A stretch of 8,699 bases of DNA. Source: Alcaligenaceae bacterium (lineage in GTDB: Bacteria; Pseudomonadota; Gammaproteobacteria; Burkholderiales; Burkholderiaceae). The notes below the pieces were generated by a model that did not search any database, was not told the DNA's origin, and saw only the letters and a program-made list of their open reading frames with translations. Where the stretch lies: assembly GCA_947445495.1 (NCBI GenBank), contig CANFEI010000033.1:1-8699 (forward strand). Reading direction: 5' to 3'. This document shows, in pieces, positions 1-6,357 of this stretch (positions are counted from its first letter, which is position 1; every line of letters starts with the position of its first letter). A program made the position numbers and the translations under genes.

Positions 1-24
1 CGCTCAAATACTGTCCAGCTCAAG

Positions 25-2100
25 ATGAACCCTCTTAATGTCCCGATCCAAGACTTTGTCGATTACGCAGCAGTGCGTCCTGAACACATCGAAGAAGCGA
101 TTCCTGCTCTGCTCGCCAAAGCAAAGTCTGCTGTTGAACTTGCGGCACGTGATGATCGCCAAGCCACCTGGGCGCTGGTTGTAGACGCTGTTGACAGCGC
201 AAGCGAACCACTTTGGCGCGCCTGGTCGATTGCTGGTCATCTCAATGCGGTGATTAACACGCCAGAGTTGCGTGAGGCGTATAACGCCATGCTTCCAGCC
301 ATTAGCGAATACTCGACCTGGGTAGGTCTGCACACTGGCTTATATACCCAGTACAAGAGGCTACACGAAAGCCCTCAGTTTTCACAACTGTCTACCCAAC
401 GCCAGCGTGTCATTGAGCTTTCACTGCGGGATTTCAAACTGAGCGGCGTCGAGCTGCAGGGCGCGGCACGTGAGGCCTACGCAACAAACTCGGATAGGCA
501 GGCACAAGTCTCGCAAAAGTTTTCTGAGAATGTTTTAGATTCGACCGAAGCCTGGACGCTCGTGATCGATAACCTTGAGGCGCTGTCGGGCGTCCCCGCG
601 GACGTACTGAACGCAATCAAGGATTCCGACGCGTCGATCTGGACTCTGAACTTAAAGATGCCCTGCTATTTACCAGTTATGCAGTACGCAAAAGACCGGG
701 AACTACGCCGCACGCTTTATCACGCATACGCCACGCGGGCATCCGATCAAGGTGACTCAAGGTTCGATAACTCAAACTTGATCTCAGAGTCGCTGTCCTT
801 GCGGGCACAAGAGGCAAACGTATTGGGCTTTAAGCACTACGCCGAATTGCGTTTGCAAACAAGGATGGCCAAGAGCGCACAAGAAGTCACCGATTTTTTG
901 CGACAGCTCACTCTGAAAGCCAAACCCTTCGCTCAAAGAGACCTTGCTGAGCTGACCGAGTTCGCTCGCACCGCGCTTAATCTACCCGATCTGCAACCGT
1001 GGGATATCGCCTATGTCTCGGAGCGCTTGCGTGAGTCGCGCTACGATTATTCCGAAGACGAAGTCAAACAATACTTCACCGAGCCGCGAGTCCTGTGCGG
1101 CCTGTTCGACGTCATCAAGACTTTGTTCCATGTTGAGCTCATCGACTTTCCGGTAAGCGGGTGGTGTCCCGAAGTGCGTGGCTACTCAGTAAAGACACAA
1201 GACGGTCGAACACTCGGATATCTTTTGATCGATCTATACGCTCGAGCCGGCAAGCAAGGAGGCGCGTGGGTGGATAGCGAGCGCAGCAGACATCGCGTAG
1301 ACAATGAACTGCGTTTGCCCATCACTTACTTGACGTGTAATTTTGCACAACCCCAGGGTGGACGCTCCGCCCTGTTGACGCATGACGACGTGATTACCCT
1401 CTTTCATGAGGCGGGCCACGCCTTGCACGCCTTACTTTCAGAAGTGGATGAGCTTGGCGTTTCCGCATTCTCTAGCGTTGAGTGGGACGCTATCGAACTG
1501 CCATCGCAATTCATGGAAAACTTCTGCTGGGACTGGGCTGTTCTGCAAAGCTTAAGTGCGCATGTCGAGACGGGTTCCCCCATCCCGAGATCCCTGTACG
1601 ACAAAATGACTGCAGCCAAAAACTTCCAAAGCGGCATGCAGACCGTGCGTCAGGTTGAGTTTTCGCTCTTTGACGTACTGATTCACCAGCAACACCTCGG
1701 TCTTTCGATCGCCGAGGTGATGTCCCGGTTAGCTGACGTGCGTAAAGAGGTGGCCGTACTCAACCCTCCGGCTTGGCATAGATTTCCTCATAGTTTCTCG
1801 CATCTCTTCGCGGGTGGCTACGGTGCGGGGTACTACAGCTACAAGTGGGCTGAGGTCCTTTCTGCTGACGCTTACGGCGCCTTTGAGGAGGCTGCAAACA
1901 AAGCCTCTGCCGATAGTTCAAACAGTGCAAGTACCTTGGACCCTGAAACAGGGATGCGCTTTAGACGCGAAGTCTTAGCCGTTGGCGGTGCGCGACCCGC
2001 CGCCGAGTCTTTCAGAGTTTTCAGAGGACGCGAGCCAAAGCTTGATGCCCTACTGCGACACCATGGGATGACGCCTGCTTTCGTGCAACCCCAGGCCTAG
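25..2100 (+). CDS. prlC: Oligopeptidase A-like M3 family zinc metallopeptidase
   Basis: This is a cytoplasmic zinc endopeptidase of the M3 (thimet oligopeptidase) family, which degrades short peptides, including cleaved signal peptides in E. coli. The protein has 691 residues, against about 680 for E. coli OpdA/PrlC. The zinc site is HEAGH at residues 461-465 (ligands H461 and H465, catalytic E462). The third ligand is E491 in DAIELPSQFMENF, 30 residues on, as in the family. The substrate-binding C-terminal motif HLFAGGYGAGYYSY gives H593, Y599, Y603 and Y606. The N-terminus (MNPLNVP...RPEHIEEAI) lines up with the OpdA start (MTNPLL...LPEHVVPAV), which supports the ATG at 25. The frame is open back to the window edge and no convincing ribosome binding site is seen, so an upstream start cannot be fully excluded. 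The SCO gene follows after 10 bases. Phe is usual in the HEFGH motif of OpdA; Ala here leaves the metal ligands intact. Confidence 0.95.
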   Translation: MNPLNVPIQDFVDYAAVRPEHIEEAIPALLAKAKSAVELAARDDRQATWALVVDAVDSASEPLWRAWSIAGHLNAVINTPELREAYNAMLPAISEYSTWVGLHTGLYTQYKRLHESPQFSQLSTQRQRVIELSLRDFKLSGVELQGAAREAYATNSDRQAQVSQKFSENVLDSTEAWTLVIDNLEALSGVPADVLNAIKDSDASIWTLNLKMPCYLPVMQYAKDRELRRTLYHAYATRASDQGDSRFDNSNLISESLSLRAQEANVLGFKHYAELRLQTRMAKSAQEVTDFLRQLTLKAKPFAQRDLAELTEFARTALNLPDLQPWDIAYVSERLRESRYDYSEDEVKQYFTEPRVLCGLFDVIKTLFHVELIDFPVSGWCPEVRGYSVKTQDGRTLGYLLIDLYARAGKQGGAWVDSERSRHRVDNELRLPITYLTCNFAQPQGGRSALLTHDDVITLFHEAGHALHALLSEVDELGVSAFSSVEWDAIELPSQFMENFCWDWAVLQSLSAHVETGSPIPRSLYDKMTAAKNFQSGMQTVRQVEFSLFDVLIHQQHLGLSIAEVMSRLADVRKEVAVLNPPAWHRFPHSFSHLFAGGYGAGYYSYKWAEVLSADAYGAFEEAANKASADSSNSASTLDPETGMRFRREVLAVGGARPAAESFRVFRGREPKLDALLRHHGMTPAFVQPQA

Positions 2101-2110
2101 GATCAATGCG

Positions 2111-2734
2111 ATGACTGCATGGTCGACCCTACTTCGACGCATTGCGCACGCGAGCGTCGTGACTATTCTATTCACACTGGCTGCCTGCTCAGATTCAAAT
2201 GTGAAATGGTCGTTATATGACGTCAGCGGACATTTACCTAACTTGCGTTTTTCTCTACAAGGTGCCGGTGGCAAAACGGTGACGGAGAAAGATTTTGTTG
2301 GTCAAACTGTATTCATTTTTTTTGGCTACGCAAGTTGCCCTGACATTTGCCCAACGACCATGGCTCAACTCACTGAGGTTGTGAATCAGTTAGGCGATCG
2401 TGCGAAAGACGTAAAAATCGTTTTTATTAGCGTTGATCCCCATCGCGACACACCCGACACATTACAAGCCTATGTCAAAGCATTTAGCAGCAGTGCAATC
2501 GGTTTGACCGGCAACGAAAATCAAGTTGCCGAACTCGCGAGACGTTACCGCGTCGCCTACCAGATTGAAAAACCCAAACCTGGTGACAGCACTGAGGTCT
2601 ATGACGTTACGCATAGTCGGGGTGTATTTATCTTTGACCGCTTTGGCCGAGCGCGCCTGCTTGCCTCAGACACTGAAAAAGTTGATATCGTCGTTGCCGA
2701 TGCAAAACAGCTGATCGAATTAACCCAGCGTTGA
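2111..2734 (+). CDS. SCO1/SenC/PrrC family copper-binding lipoprotein
   Basis: This is a periplasmic, membrane-anchored thioredoxin-fold protein that delivers copper to, or reduces, the CuA centre of cytochrome c oxidase. It has 207 residues. The N-terminus has Arg residues, a hydrophobic stretch (about 14-25) and a lipobox LAAC with the lipidated Cys at 26. The copper site is complete: C76 and C80 in the CPDICP motif (CxxxC) and H168 in VTHSRG, 88 residues after C80, matching the SCO1 spacing. Downstream FIFDRFGRARLL is the usual C-terminal strand. The gene starts 10 bases after prlC, and AGGA at 2099-2102, overlapping the prlC stop codon, can serve as a ribosome binding site, so the two are probably co-transcribed. 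Its last 15 bases overlap the convergent copper chaperone gene. The neighbours copZ and copA agree with a copper role. SenC-type thiol-redox signalling is an alternative function. Confidence 0.93.
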   Translation: MTAWSTLLRRIAHASVVTILFTLAACSDSNVKWSLYDVSGHLPNLRFSLQGAGGKTVTEKDFVGQTVFIFFGYASCPDICPTTMAQLTEVVNQLGDRAKDVKIVFISVDPHRDTPDTLQAYVKAFSSSAIGLTGNENQVAELARRYRVAYQIEKPKPGDSTEVYDVTHSRGVFIFDRFGRARLLASDTEKVDIVVADAKQLIELTQR

Positions 2735-2917
2735 GGTATAGCCGGCCTCTTGGAGGGTGTCTTGCAGTTCTTGAGCGCTCGGGCCCTTTTCAACTTCAAC
2801 CGTTTTACTCGCTAAATCACAAACGACGCTCGTAGAGCTGTACTTGCTTTGAATTGCAGCAGTAATTGATTTAACACAGTGTCCGCAGGACATATCTGGT
2901 ACGTTAAGTTTTATCAT
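2720..2917 (-). CDS. copZ: CopZ-like heavy-metal-associated (HMA) copper chaperone
   Basis: This 65-residue stand-alone HMA domain is expected to bind one Cu(I) in the cytosol and pass it to the CopA ATPase. The metal motif is MSCGHC at residues 9-14, with C11 and C14 as thiolate ligands and M9 in the conserved position. The rest fits the beta-alpha-beta-beta-alpha-beta ferredoxin-like fold, with a C-terminal GY (residues 60-61) as in typical HMA domains. A good ribosome binding site (GGAG at 2923-2926, minus strand) lies 5 bases before the ATG. It is transcribed divergently from copA with only 30 bases between the start codons, and it converges with the SCO gene with a 15-base overlap. Mercury or another soft metal is possible, but the neighbouring Cu(I) ATPase favours copper. 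Confidence 0.9.
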   Translation of the reverse strand: MIKLNVPDMSCGHCVKSITAAIQSKYSSTSVVCDLASKTVEVEKGPSAQELQDTLQEAGYTSTLG

Positions 2918-2947
2918 CTCAGCTCCATCTAGTAATCGATACTTATT
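2918..2947. promoter_or_regulatory. 30-bp divergent copZ-copA start region
   Basis: The start codons of the chaperone (minus strand) and the ATPase (plus strand) are separated by 30 bases, too few for two ordinary promoters, so promoter elements must extend into the coding sequences. On the minus strand, CATAAT overlaps the copA start codon (2945-2950) and could be a -10 element for copZ, but no good -35 is seen. On the plus strand, TATCAT (2912-2917) is a possible -10, again without a good -35. I found no CueR/MerR-type or CopY-type operator that I could recognise. The region is described mainly for its architecture. Confidence 0.3.
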
Positions 2948-5245
2948 ATGGCTGAAAAAGCTGACAACAAAGCAGATTTTCCAATCTCGGTCGATCTTAA
3001 TATCGAAGGCATGACCTGCGCGTCGTGCGTACTTCGTGTGGAAAAAGCGCTCGCCAAGGTTCCTGGTGTCGATCGCGCGCAGGTGAATTTAGCGACGCAA
3101 CGGGCCACACTCACCCTAGCCGTCTCTCCCACCGAACCAAACGCCATCACTAGGGATGCGATTGACGCCGCGACGCGTGCGGGCTATCCCGCTACAGCCG
3201 TTACTGAGGACTCTTTTGACGACGCATTACTAATCGAGCAACGCGCCCTTGAGCAAAGCGGCTTGAAACGTAATCTACTGCTGGCCCTGGCACTGACCCT
3301 GCCGGTGTTTTTCCTCGAAATGGGAGCGCATGCGTCAAGCGATATCCATCACCTCATACAACACACGATCGGCATGCAGCTTAGCTGGTGGCTTCAGGCA
3401 TTACTGACGACACTTGTGATCCTTGGCCCAGGGCGCAGCTTTTTTATAATAGGATTGCCAGCGCTGTGGCATCGCACTCCAGAGATGAACTCTCTGGTAG
3501 CGTTAGGGTCTGGCAGCGCTTGGCTGTATTCACTCGTGGCCACGATCGTGCCCGAGTGGCTGCCTGTCAATGCGCGTTTCGTTTATTTTGAAGCAGCCGC
3601 AGTCATCATCACACTGATTCTTCTAGGGCGCTGGCTTGAGGCAAGAGCCAAAGGTCGAACGGGCGATGCGATTCAACACCTGATCGGATTACAGCCGCGT
3701 ACCGCTCACGTCGTGATGCCCAACGCGGAAATTATAGATTGCTCAATCGAAACGATTAAACCCGGCGACTACCTACTCGTGCGCCCCGGGGAGCGGCTTG
3801 CGACAGATGGGATTGTCACTGAAGGCAGCCCCTATATCGACGAATCAATGATCACAGGCGAGCCCATCGCTTCAGAAAAAAAACCGGGCGATCGTGTGAC
3901 GGGCGGCACCCTGAACACAACGCGCAGCTTTACTTTCAGGGCTACCCATACGGGACGAAACACGGTACTCGCACAAATTATCCGGATGGTACAAACGGCA
4001 CAAGGTGCCAAGCTGCCGATCCAAGGCGTCGTGGATAAGATCACCGCGTGGTTTGTACCAGCCATCCTGTTGTGTGCCGTCTTAACATTTTTAATATGGG
4101 TCGTGCTTGGACCTGAGCCACGCTTCACGCACGCGCTGGTATCGGCTGTCGCGGTGTTGATTATTGCTTGCCCCTGTGCAATGGGCTTAGCGACTCCGAC
4201 TTCGGTAATGGTCGGTACCGGACGCGCCGCCCAAGCAGGCATTCTGTTCAGACAAGGTGACGCACTACAACGTTTAGCCGATGTGACCACGATCGCCTTC
4301 GACAAAACGGGGACCTTGACAGCTGGAAAGCCGGAGATCACAGAGTTTGAAATCATCGACCCAACGTATTCCTACGACACGGTGCTCAGTTGGACGGCAG
4401 CCATGCAGTCGCATTCTGAACATCCCATCGCACGTGCCTTTGTGCAGGCAGCGAACGCGCGTGCCTTAAGCATACCCATTGCACAAGAGTTCCAAACGCA
4501 AACGGGATCCGGTGCCATGGCACGGGTGGACGGTCATTGGGTGTCCGCGGGTTCAGCACGATACATGACCGAGCAAGGCATCAGCCCACTGAGCCAGCAA
4601 GAACGCATGAATCAGTGGGGACTCTCTGCTAAAACGCCGATACTTATCGCGATTGATGGTGTGCTCGTAGCTGTCGCTGGCCTCGCCGATCCAATTAAGC
4701 CAACGGCGCGATCAGTCATACAGGCAATCACCGCAGCAGGCATTCGGACGGCGATGATCACAGGAGATCATCCACTCACGGCCCGTGCCGTCGCAGATGC
4801 GCTTGGAATTGATGAGGTTCACGCAAATGTATTACCCGCAGGGAAGGTCGAATGCTTGCAGCGTATGCAGAAGGCGAATCAGGTCGTCGCCTATGTGGGT
4901 GATGGTATTAACGATGCCCCTGCCCTGGCGGCCGCTGATGTAGGGATCGCCATCGGCACCGGCACGGACGTAGCCATTGAGTCCGCGAGCGTCGTATTAA
5001 TTTCCGATAATCTCAATGGGCTCCTCAATGCGATGAAGCTCTCGCACGCAACATTGAAAAACATTCATCAGAATCTCTTTTGGGCTTTTGCGTATAACGC
5101 AGCCCTCGTGCCGGTTGCTGCGGGGGTCTTGTATCCCAGCTTTGGGATTCAACTCTCCCCTGCATTTGCTGCAGGAGCGATGGCTTGCTCAAGTGTGTTT
5201 GTGGTGGCTAACGCCTTGCGCCTGAGAAGCCTACGCTTTAACTAA
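2948..5245 (+). CDS. copA: Cu(I)-exporting P1B-1-type ATPase CopA
   Basis: This is an inner-membrane pump that uses ATP to export Cu(I) from the cytoplasm. The protein has 765 residues. In order: one N-terminal HMA domain with GMTCASC (residues 21-27); transmembrane helices from about residue 105; actuator-domain TGE (303-305); the metal-transport motif CPC (408-410); the phosphorylation motif DKTGT with D452; SEHP with H492-P493 in the nucleotide domain; TGDHP (605-609); GDGIND (651-656); then two C-terminal helices with Y716-N717 and M745xxS748S749. CPC plus YN plus MxxSS is the signature of Cu(I) (P1B-1) rather than Zn/Cd pumps. An in-frame TAA at 2933-2935 makes the ATG at 2948 the first possible ATG start, yet no clear Shine-Dalgarno sequence precedes it. 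It has a single HMA domain where many homologues have two, and a separate chaperone gene lies beside it. It ends 5 bases from the convergent nitroreductase gene. Confidence 0.96.
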   Translation: MAEKADNKADFPISVDLNIEGMTCASCVLRVEKALAKVPGVDRAQVNLATQRATLTLAVSPTEPNAITRDAIDAATRAGYPATAVTEDSFDDALLIEQRALEQSGLKRNLLLALALTLPVFFLEMGAHASSDIHHLIQHTIGMQLSWWLQALLTTLVILGPGRSFFIIGLPALWHRTPEMNSLVALGSGSAWLYSLVATIVPEWLPVNARFVYFEAAAVIITLILLGRWLEARAKGRTGDAIQHLIGLQPRTAHVVMPNAEIIDCSIETIKPGDYLLVRPGERLATDGIVTEGSPYIDESMITGEPIASEKKPGDRVTGGTLNTTRSFTFRATHTGRNTVLAQIIRMVQTAQGAKLPIQGVVDKITAWFVPAILLCAVLTFLIWVVLGPEPRFTHALVSAVAVLIIACPCAMGLATPTSVMVGTGRAAQAGILFRQGDALQRLADVTTIAFDKTGTLTAGKPEITEFEIIDPTYSYDTVLSWTAAMQSHSEHPIARAFVQAANARALSIPIAQEFQTQTGSGAMARVDGHWVSAGSARYMTEQGISPLSQQERMNQWGLSAKTPILIAIDGVLVAVAGLADPIKPTARSVIQAITAAGIRTAMITGDHPLTARAVADALGIDEVHANVLPAGKVECLQRMQKANQVVAYVGDGINDAPALAAADVGIAIGTGTDVAIESASVVLISDNLNGLLNAMKLSHATLKNIHQNLFWAFAYNAALVPVAAGVLYPSFGIQLSPAFAAGAMACSSVFVVANALRLRSLRFN

Positions 5246-5250
5246 CGAAC

Positions 5251-5829
5251 TCAGTTAGGACGCCACGTCGTGGTCAATGTTTCAGGCAACGGCCGCTGTG
5301 TAGGGACAGCTGGACTAATCGGCGTACCAATGGCCAAAAAGCCCACGAAGCGATAGTCCAGCGGATCGAAACCAAGCGCCTCAGGCACTTCATCGGTGTA
5401 ACTGCCTAACCCGGTGCTCCAGTAGCTAGAAAACCCCATCATATGCGCGGCGTTTTGTATGTTCATGGCAGCGGCACCCATTGACAGAGTTTGCTCAATC
5501 TCGGGGACCTTCTCATTGTTGTGTGAGATCTTGTAGGCCATCCCAATCAAGAGTGGCACAGTCGACAACCACTTGCGCGTGTTCTGTTCTTTCTGCGGCG
5601 TCACCTCTCGACCCGAACGACGCGTAGCTGCAATCGCGAGGTCAGCGAAGGCATCAATGTTCTCGCGATGAATGAGTGCAAAGCGCCAGGCGCGCAATGC
5701 AGAGTGATCGGGTGCACACACCGCGGCCTTGAGCAGTGTGTCGATTTGCACAGCACTCGGGCCCGGAGCCTGCACAAGCTTTTGGGATCGGCGGGAAATT
5801 ATTTCTTGAACACTAGCCAAGCTTGACAT
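5251..5829 (-). CDS. YdjA-like nitroreductase family FMN oxidoreductase
   Basis: This is a small NAD(P)H-dependent flavoprotein of the nitroreductase superfamily, closest by eye to E. coli YdjA; the physiological substrate is unknown. From the ATG at 5829 it has 192 residues. RRS at residues 13-15 is the usual N-terminal FMN phosphate-binding segment, and APDH (39-42) followed by a Trp-Arg-Phe stretch (48-50) matches the YdjA APDH...PWHF region. Further on, KVPEIEQTLSMGAAAMNIQ and GFSSYWSTG match the YdjA KVPRWEQEMSAGCAVMAMQ and GFGGIWRSG segments, and VGFLAIGTP is the conserved C-terminal strand. A GTG two codons upstream (5835) is an alternative start; ATG is preferred because a GGTAAG-like site lies before it, though both sites are weak. 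The start lies 22 bases past the cold-shock gene terminator and no separate promoter was recognised. Confidence 0.88.
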   Translation of the reverse strand: MSSLASVQEIISRRSQKLVQAPGPSAVQIDTLLKAAVCAPDHSALRAWRFALIHRENIDAFADLAIAATRRSGREVTPQKEQNTRKWLSTVPLLIGMAYKISHNNEKVPEIEQTLSMGAAAMNIQNAAHMMGFSSYWSTGLGSYTDEVPEALGFDPLDYRFVGFLAIGTPISPAVPTQRPLPETLTTTWRPN

Positions 5830-5850
5830 ATGCACTTACCAAGATAGAGG

Positions 5851-5889
5851 TTAAAAAAAGCCCCGCATCACTTTCGCGACACAGGGCTT
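5851..5889 (-). terminator. Intrinsic terminator of the cold-shock gene
   Basis: Read on the minus strand, 5889 to 5858 folds into a long hairpin. The outer stem AAGCCC pairs with GGGCTT, and inner pairs continue (G-C, U-A, C-G and several G.U) to a C-GAAA-G tetraloop at 5871-5876. This gives about 14 base pairs with no bulge. The hairpin is followed directly by seven T in the minus-strand sense. This is a textbook rho-independent terminator downstream of the cspA-type gene, whose stop codon is about 45 bases upstream. It lies between that gene and the nitroreductase gene, so the latter needs read-through or its own promoter. Confidence 0.85.
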
Positions 5890-5897
5890 CTACTTCC

Positions 5898-5927
5898 AAC
5901 CGTCTGCAAATTGCAGATCAATCGGTT
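5898..5927 (-). other. Second hairpin in the cold-shock gene 3' UTR
   Basis: A perfect inverted repeat TCTGCAA-A-TTGCAGA occupies 5903-5917. It is flanked by AACCG (5898-5902) and CGGTT (5923-5927), which pair with each other. In minus-strand RNA this makes a nested stem-loop with a 5-nt bulge on one side. It lies between the cspA stop codon and the terminator hairpin, and has no U-run of its own. It may protect the 3' end of the short mRNA; that role is an inference. Confidence 0.5.
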
Positions 5928-5932
5928 AAGTA

Positions 5933-6136
5933 TTACAGCACTTGAATATTAGTTGCGCTCGGGCCTTTGGCGCCCTGACCGATTTCAAAGCTGACTTTCT
6001 GGTTCTCTTCGAGAGTCTTGTAACCGCTCGAACGAATTTCAGAATAGTGAGCGAACAAATCTTTGCCGCCACCATCAGGCATGATGAAACCATAACCTTT
6101 TTCAGCGTTGAACCACTTCACGACACCAGTTGCCAT
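5933..6136 (-). CDS. cspA: Cold-shock domain protein, CspA family
   Basis: This is a 67-residue single cold-shock domain (OB fold) that binds single-stranded RNA and DNA; family members act as RNA chaperones and transcription antiterminators. RNP1 is KGYGFI (residues 13-18) and RNP2 is DLFAHY (26-31). The aromatic nucleic-acid-binding residues W8, F9, Y15, F17, F28, H30 and Y31 are all present. The length and start ([18 protein letters not shown]) match the family exactly. A strong ribosome binding site AAGGAAG (6143-6149, minus strand) lies 6 bases before the ATG. The frame stays open upstream to 6310, but those codons overlap the promoter and leader and look nothing like a cold-shock protein. 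It is transcribed away from dadA with a leader of about 135 nt and ends in an intrinsic terminator. Which paralogue it is (A, C, D, E) cannot be told. Confidence 0.96.
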   Translation of the reverse strand: MATGVVKWFNAEKGYGFIMPDGGGKDLFAHYSEIRSSGYKTLEENQKVSFEIGQGAKGPSATNIQVL

Positions 6137-6142
6137 TTCGAA

Positions 6143-6200
6143 CTTCCTTGATAGATAAAAAAAGGGCAAAAACGCCCGACGTGCTAGATGATCAAGGAAG
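6143..6200 (-). promoter_or_regulatory. Shine-Dalgarno-sequestering stem in the cspA leader
   Basis: In minus-strand RNA, CUUCCUUGAU (6200-6191) is a perfect 10-base complement of AUCAAGGAAG (6152-6143), which contains the ribosome binding site of the cold-shock gene. The helix would enclose 38 nt carrying a GC hairpin and would hide the Shine-Dalgarno sequence. Cold-shock mRNAs are known to use structured leaders as temperature sensors (E. coli cspA). Use of this particular stem for regulation is an inference from the pairing. Confidence 0.55.
6157..6177 (-). terminator. Terminator-like hairpin inside the cspA leader
   Basis: Read on the minus strand, GGGC (6177-6174), a 6-nt loop and GCCC (6167-6164) are followed at once by seven T (6163-6157). 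It has the layout of an intrinsic terminator, but it stands between the cspA promoter and the cspA start codon, so it would act as an attenuator. The stem is only 4 GC pairs, so strength is uncertain. An upstream CGCCC (6231-6227) can pair with GGGCG (6177-6173) and would prevent the hairpin. Confidence 0.4.
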
Positions 6201-6277
6201 GGATAGACACCACTGATTACCACTAAGGGCGACAGCCTAGGTAAAAAAACCGCGTCGCTTGAGAATCTTGCCACTGA

Positions 6278-6306
6278 AGTGTAGAGGTGAAGCATGCTTG
6301 AGTCAA
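6278..6306 (-). promoter_or_regulatory. Sigma70-like promoter of the cold-shock gene
   Basis: On the minus strand, TTGACT (-35, 6306-6301; 5 of 6 consensus) is followed by exactly 17 bases and TACACT (-10, 6283-6278; 4 of 6). The predicted transcript starts near 6271, giving a leader of about 135 nt, typical for cold-shock genes. The spacer contains a perfect 10-bp palindrome AAGCATGCTT (6290-6299). This is the best promoter candidate in the cspA-dadA intergenic region. Confidence 0.6.
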
Positions 6307-6357
6307 ACAAAAAACAGGCATTTGTACTGATAAGTCCCTGATTTTGCAGTTTTCTCT

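Noticed and set aside
1405..1419. HEAGH in place of HEFGH in the M3 peptidase as a sign of lost activity
   Set aside because: Both His ligands, the catalytic Glu, the third ligand Glu and the C-terminal His/Tyr motif are intact; the middle residue is not a ligand.
2880..2892. Perfect inverted repeat TGTCC-GCA-GGACA as a possible operator near copA
   Set aside because: It falls on the codons of the SCGHC metal-binding motif of copZ, so the symmetry is explained by coding constraint.
3832..4356. 174-codon open frame on the minus strand inside copA
   Set aside because: It lies wholly within the conserved core of the ATPase, shows no recognisable domain, and is a typical antisense shadow.
5246..5290. 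Bidirectional terminator between copA and the convergent nitroreductase
   Set aside because: Only 5 bases separate the genes; the CCAC/GTGG symmetry just inside the nitroreductase gene is short and has no T-run on either side.
6137..6310. Upstream in-frame extension of the cold-shock gene to 6310
   Set aside because: It overlaps the promoter and leader, the extra residues do not resemble a cold-shock protein, and the ATG at 6136 has a strong ribosome binding site and matches the family start.
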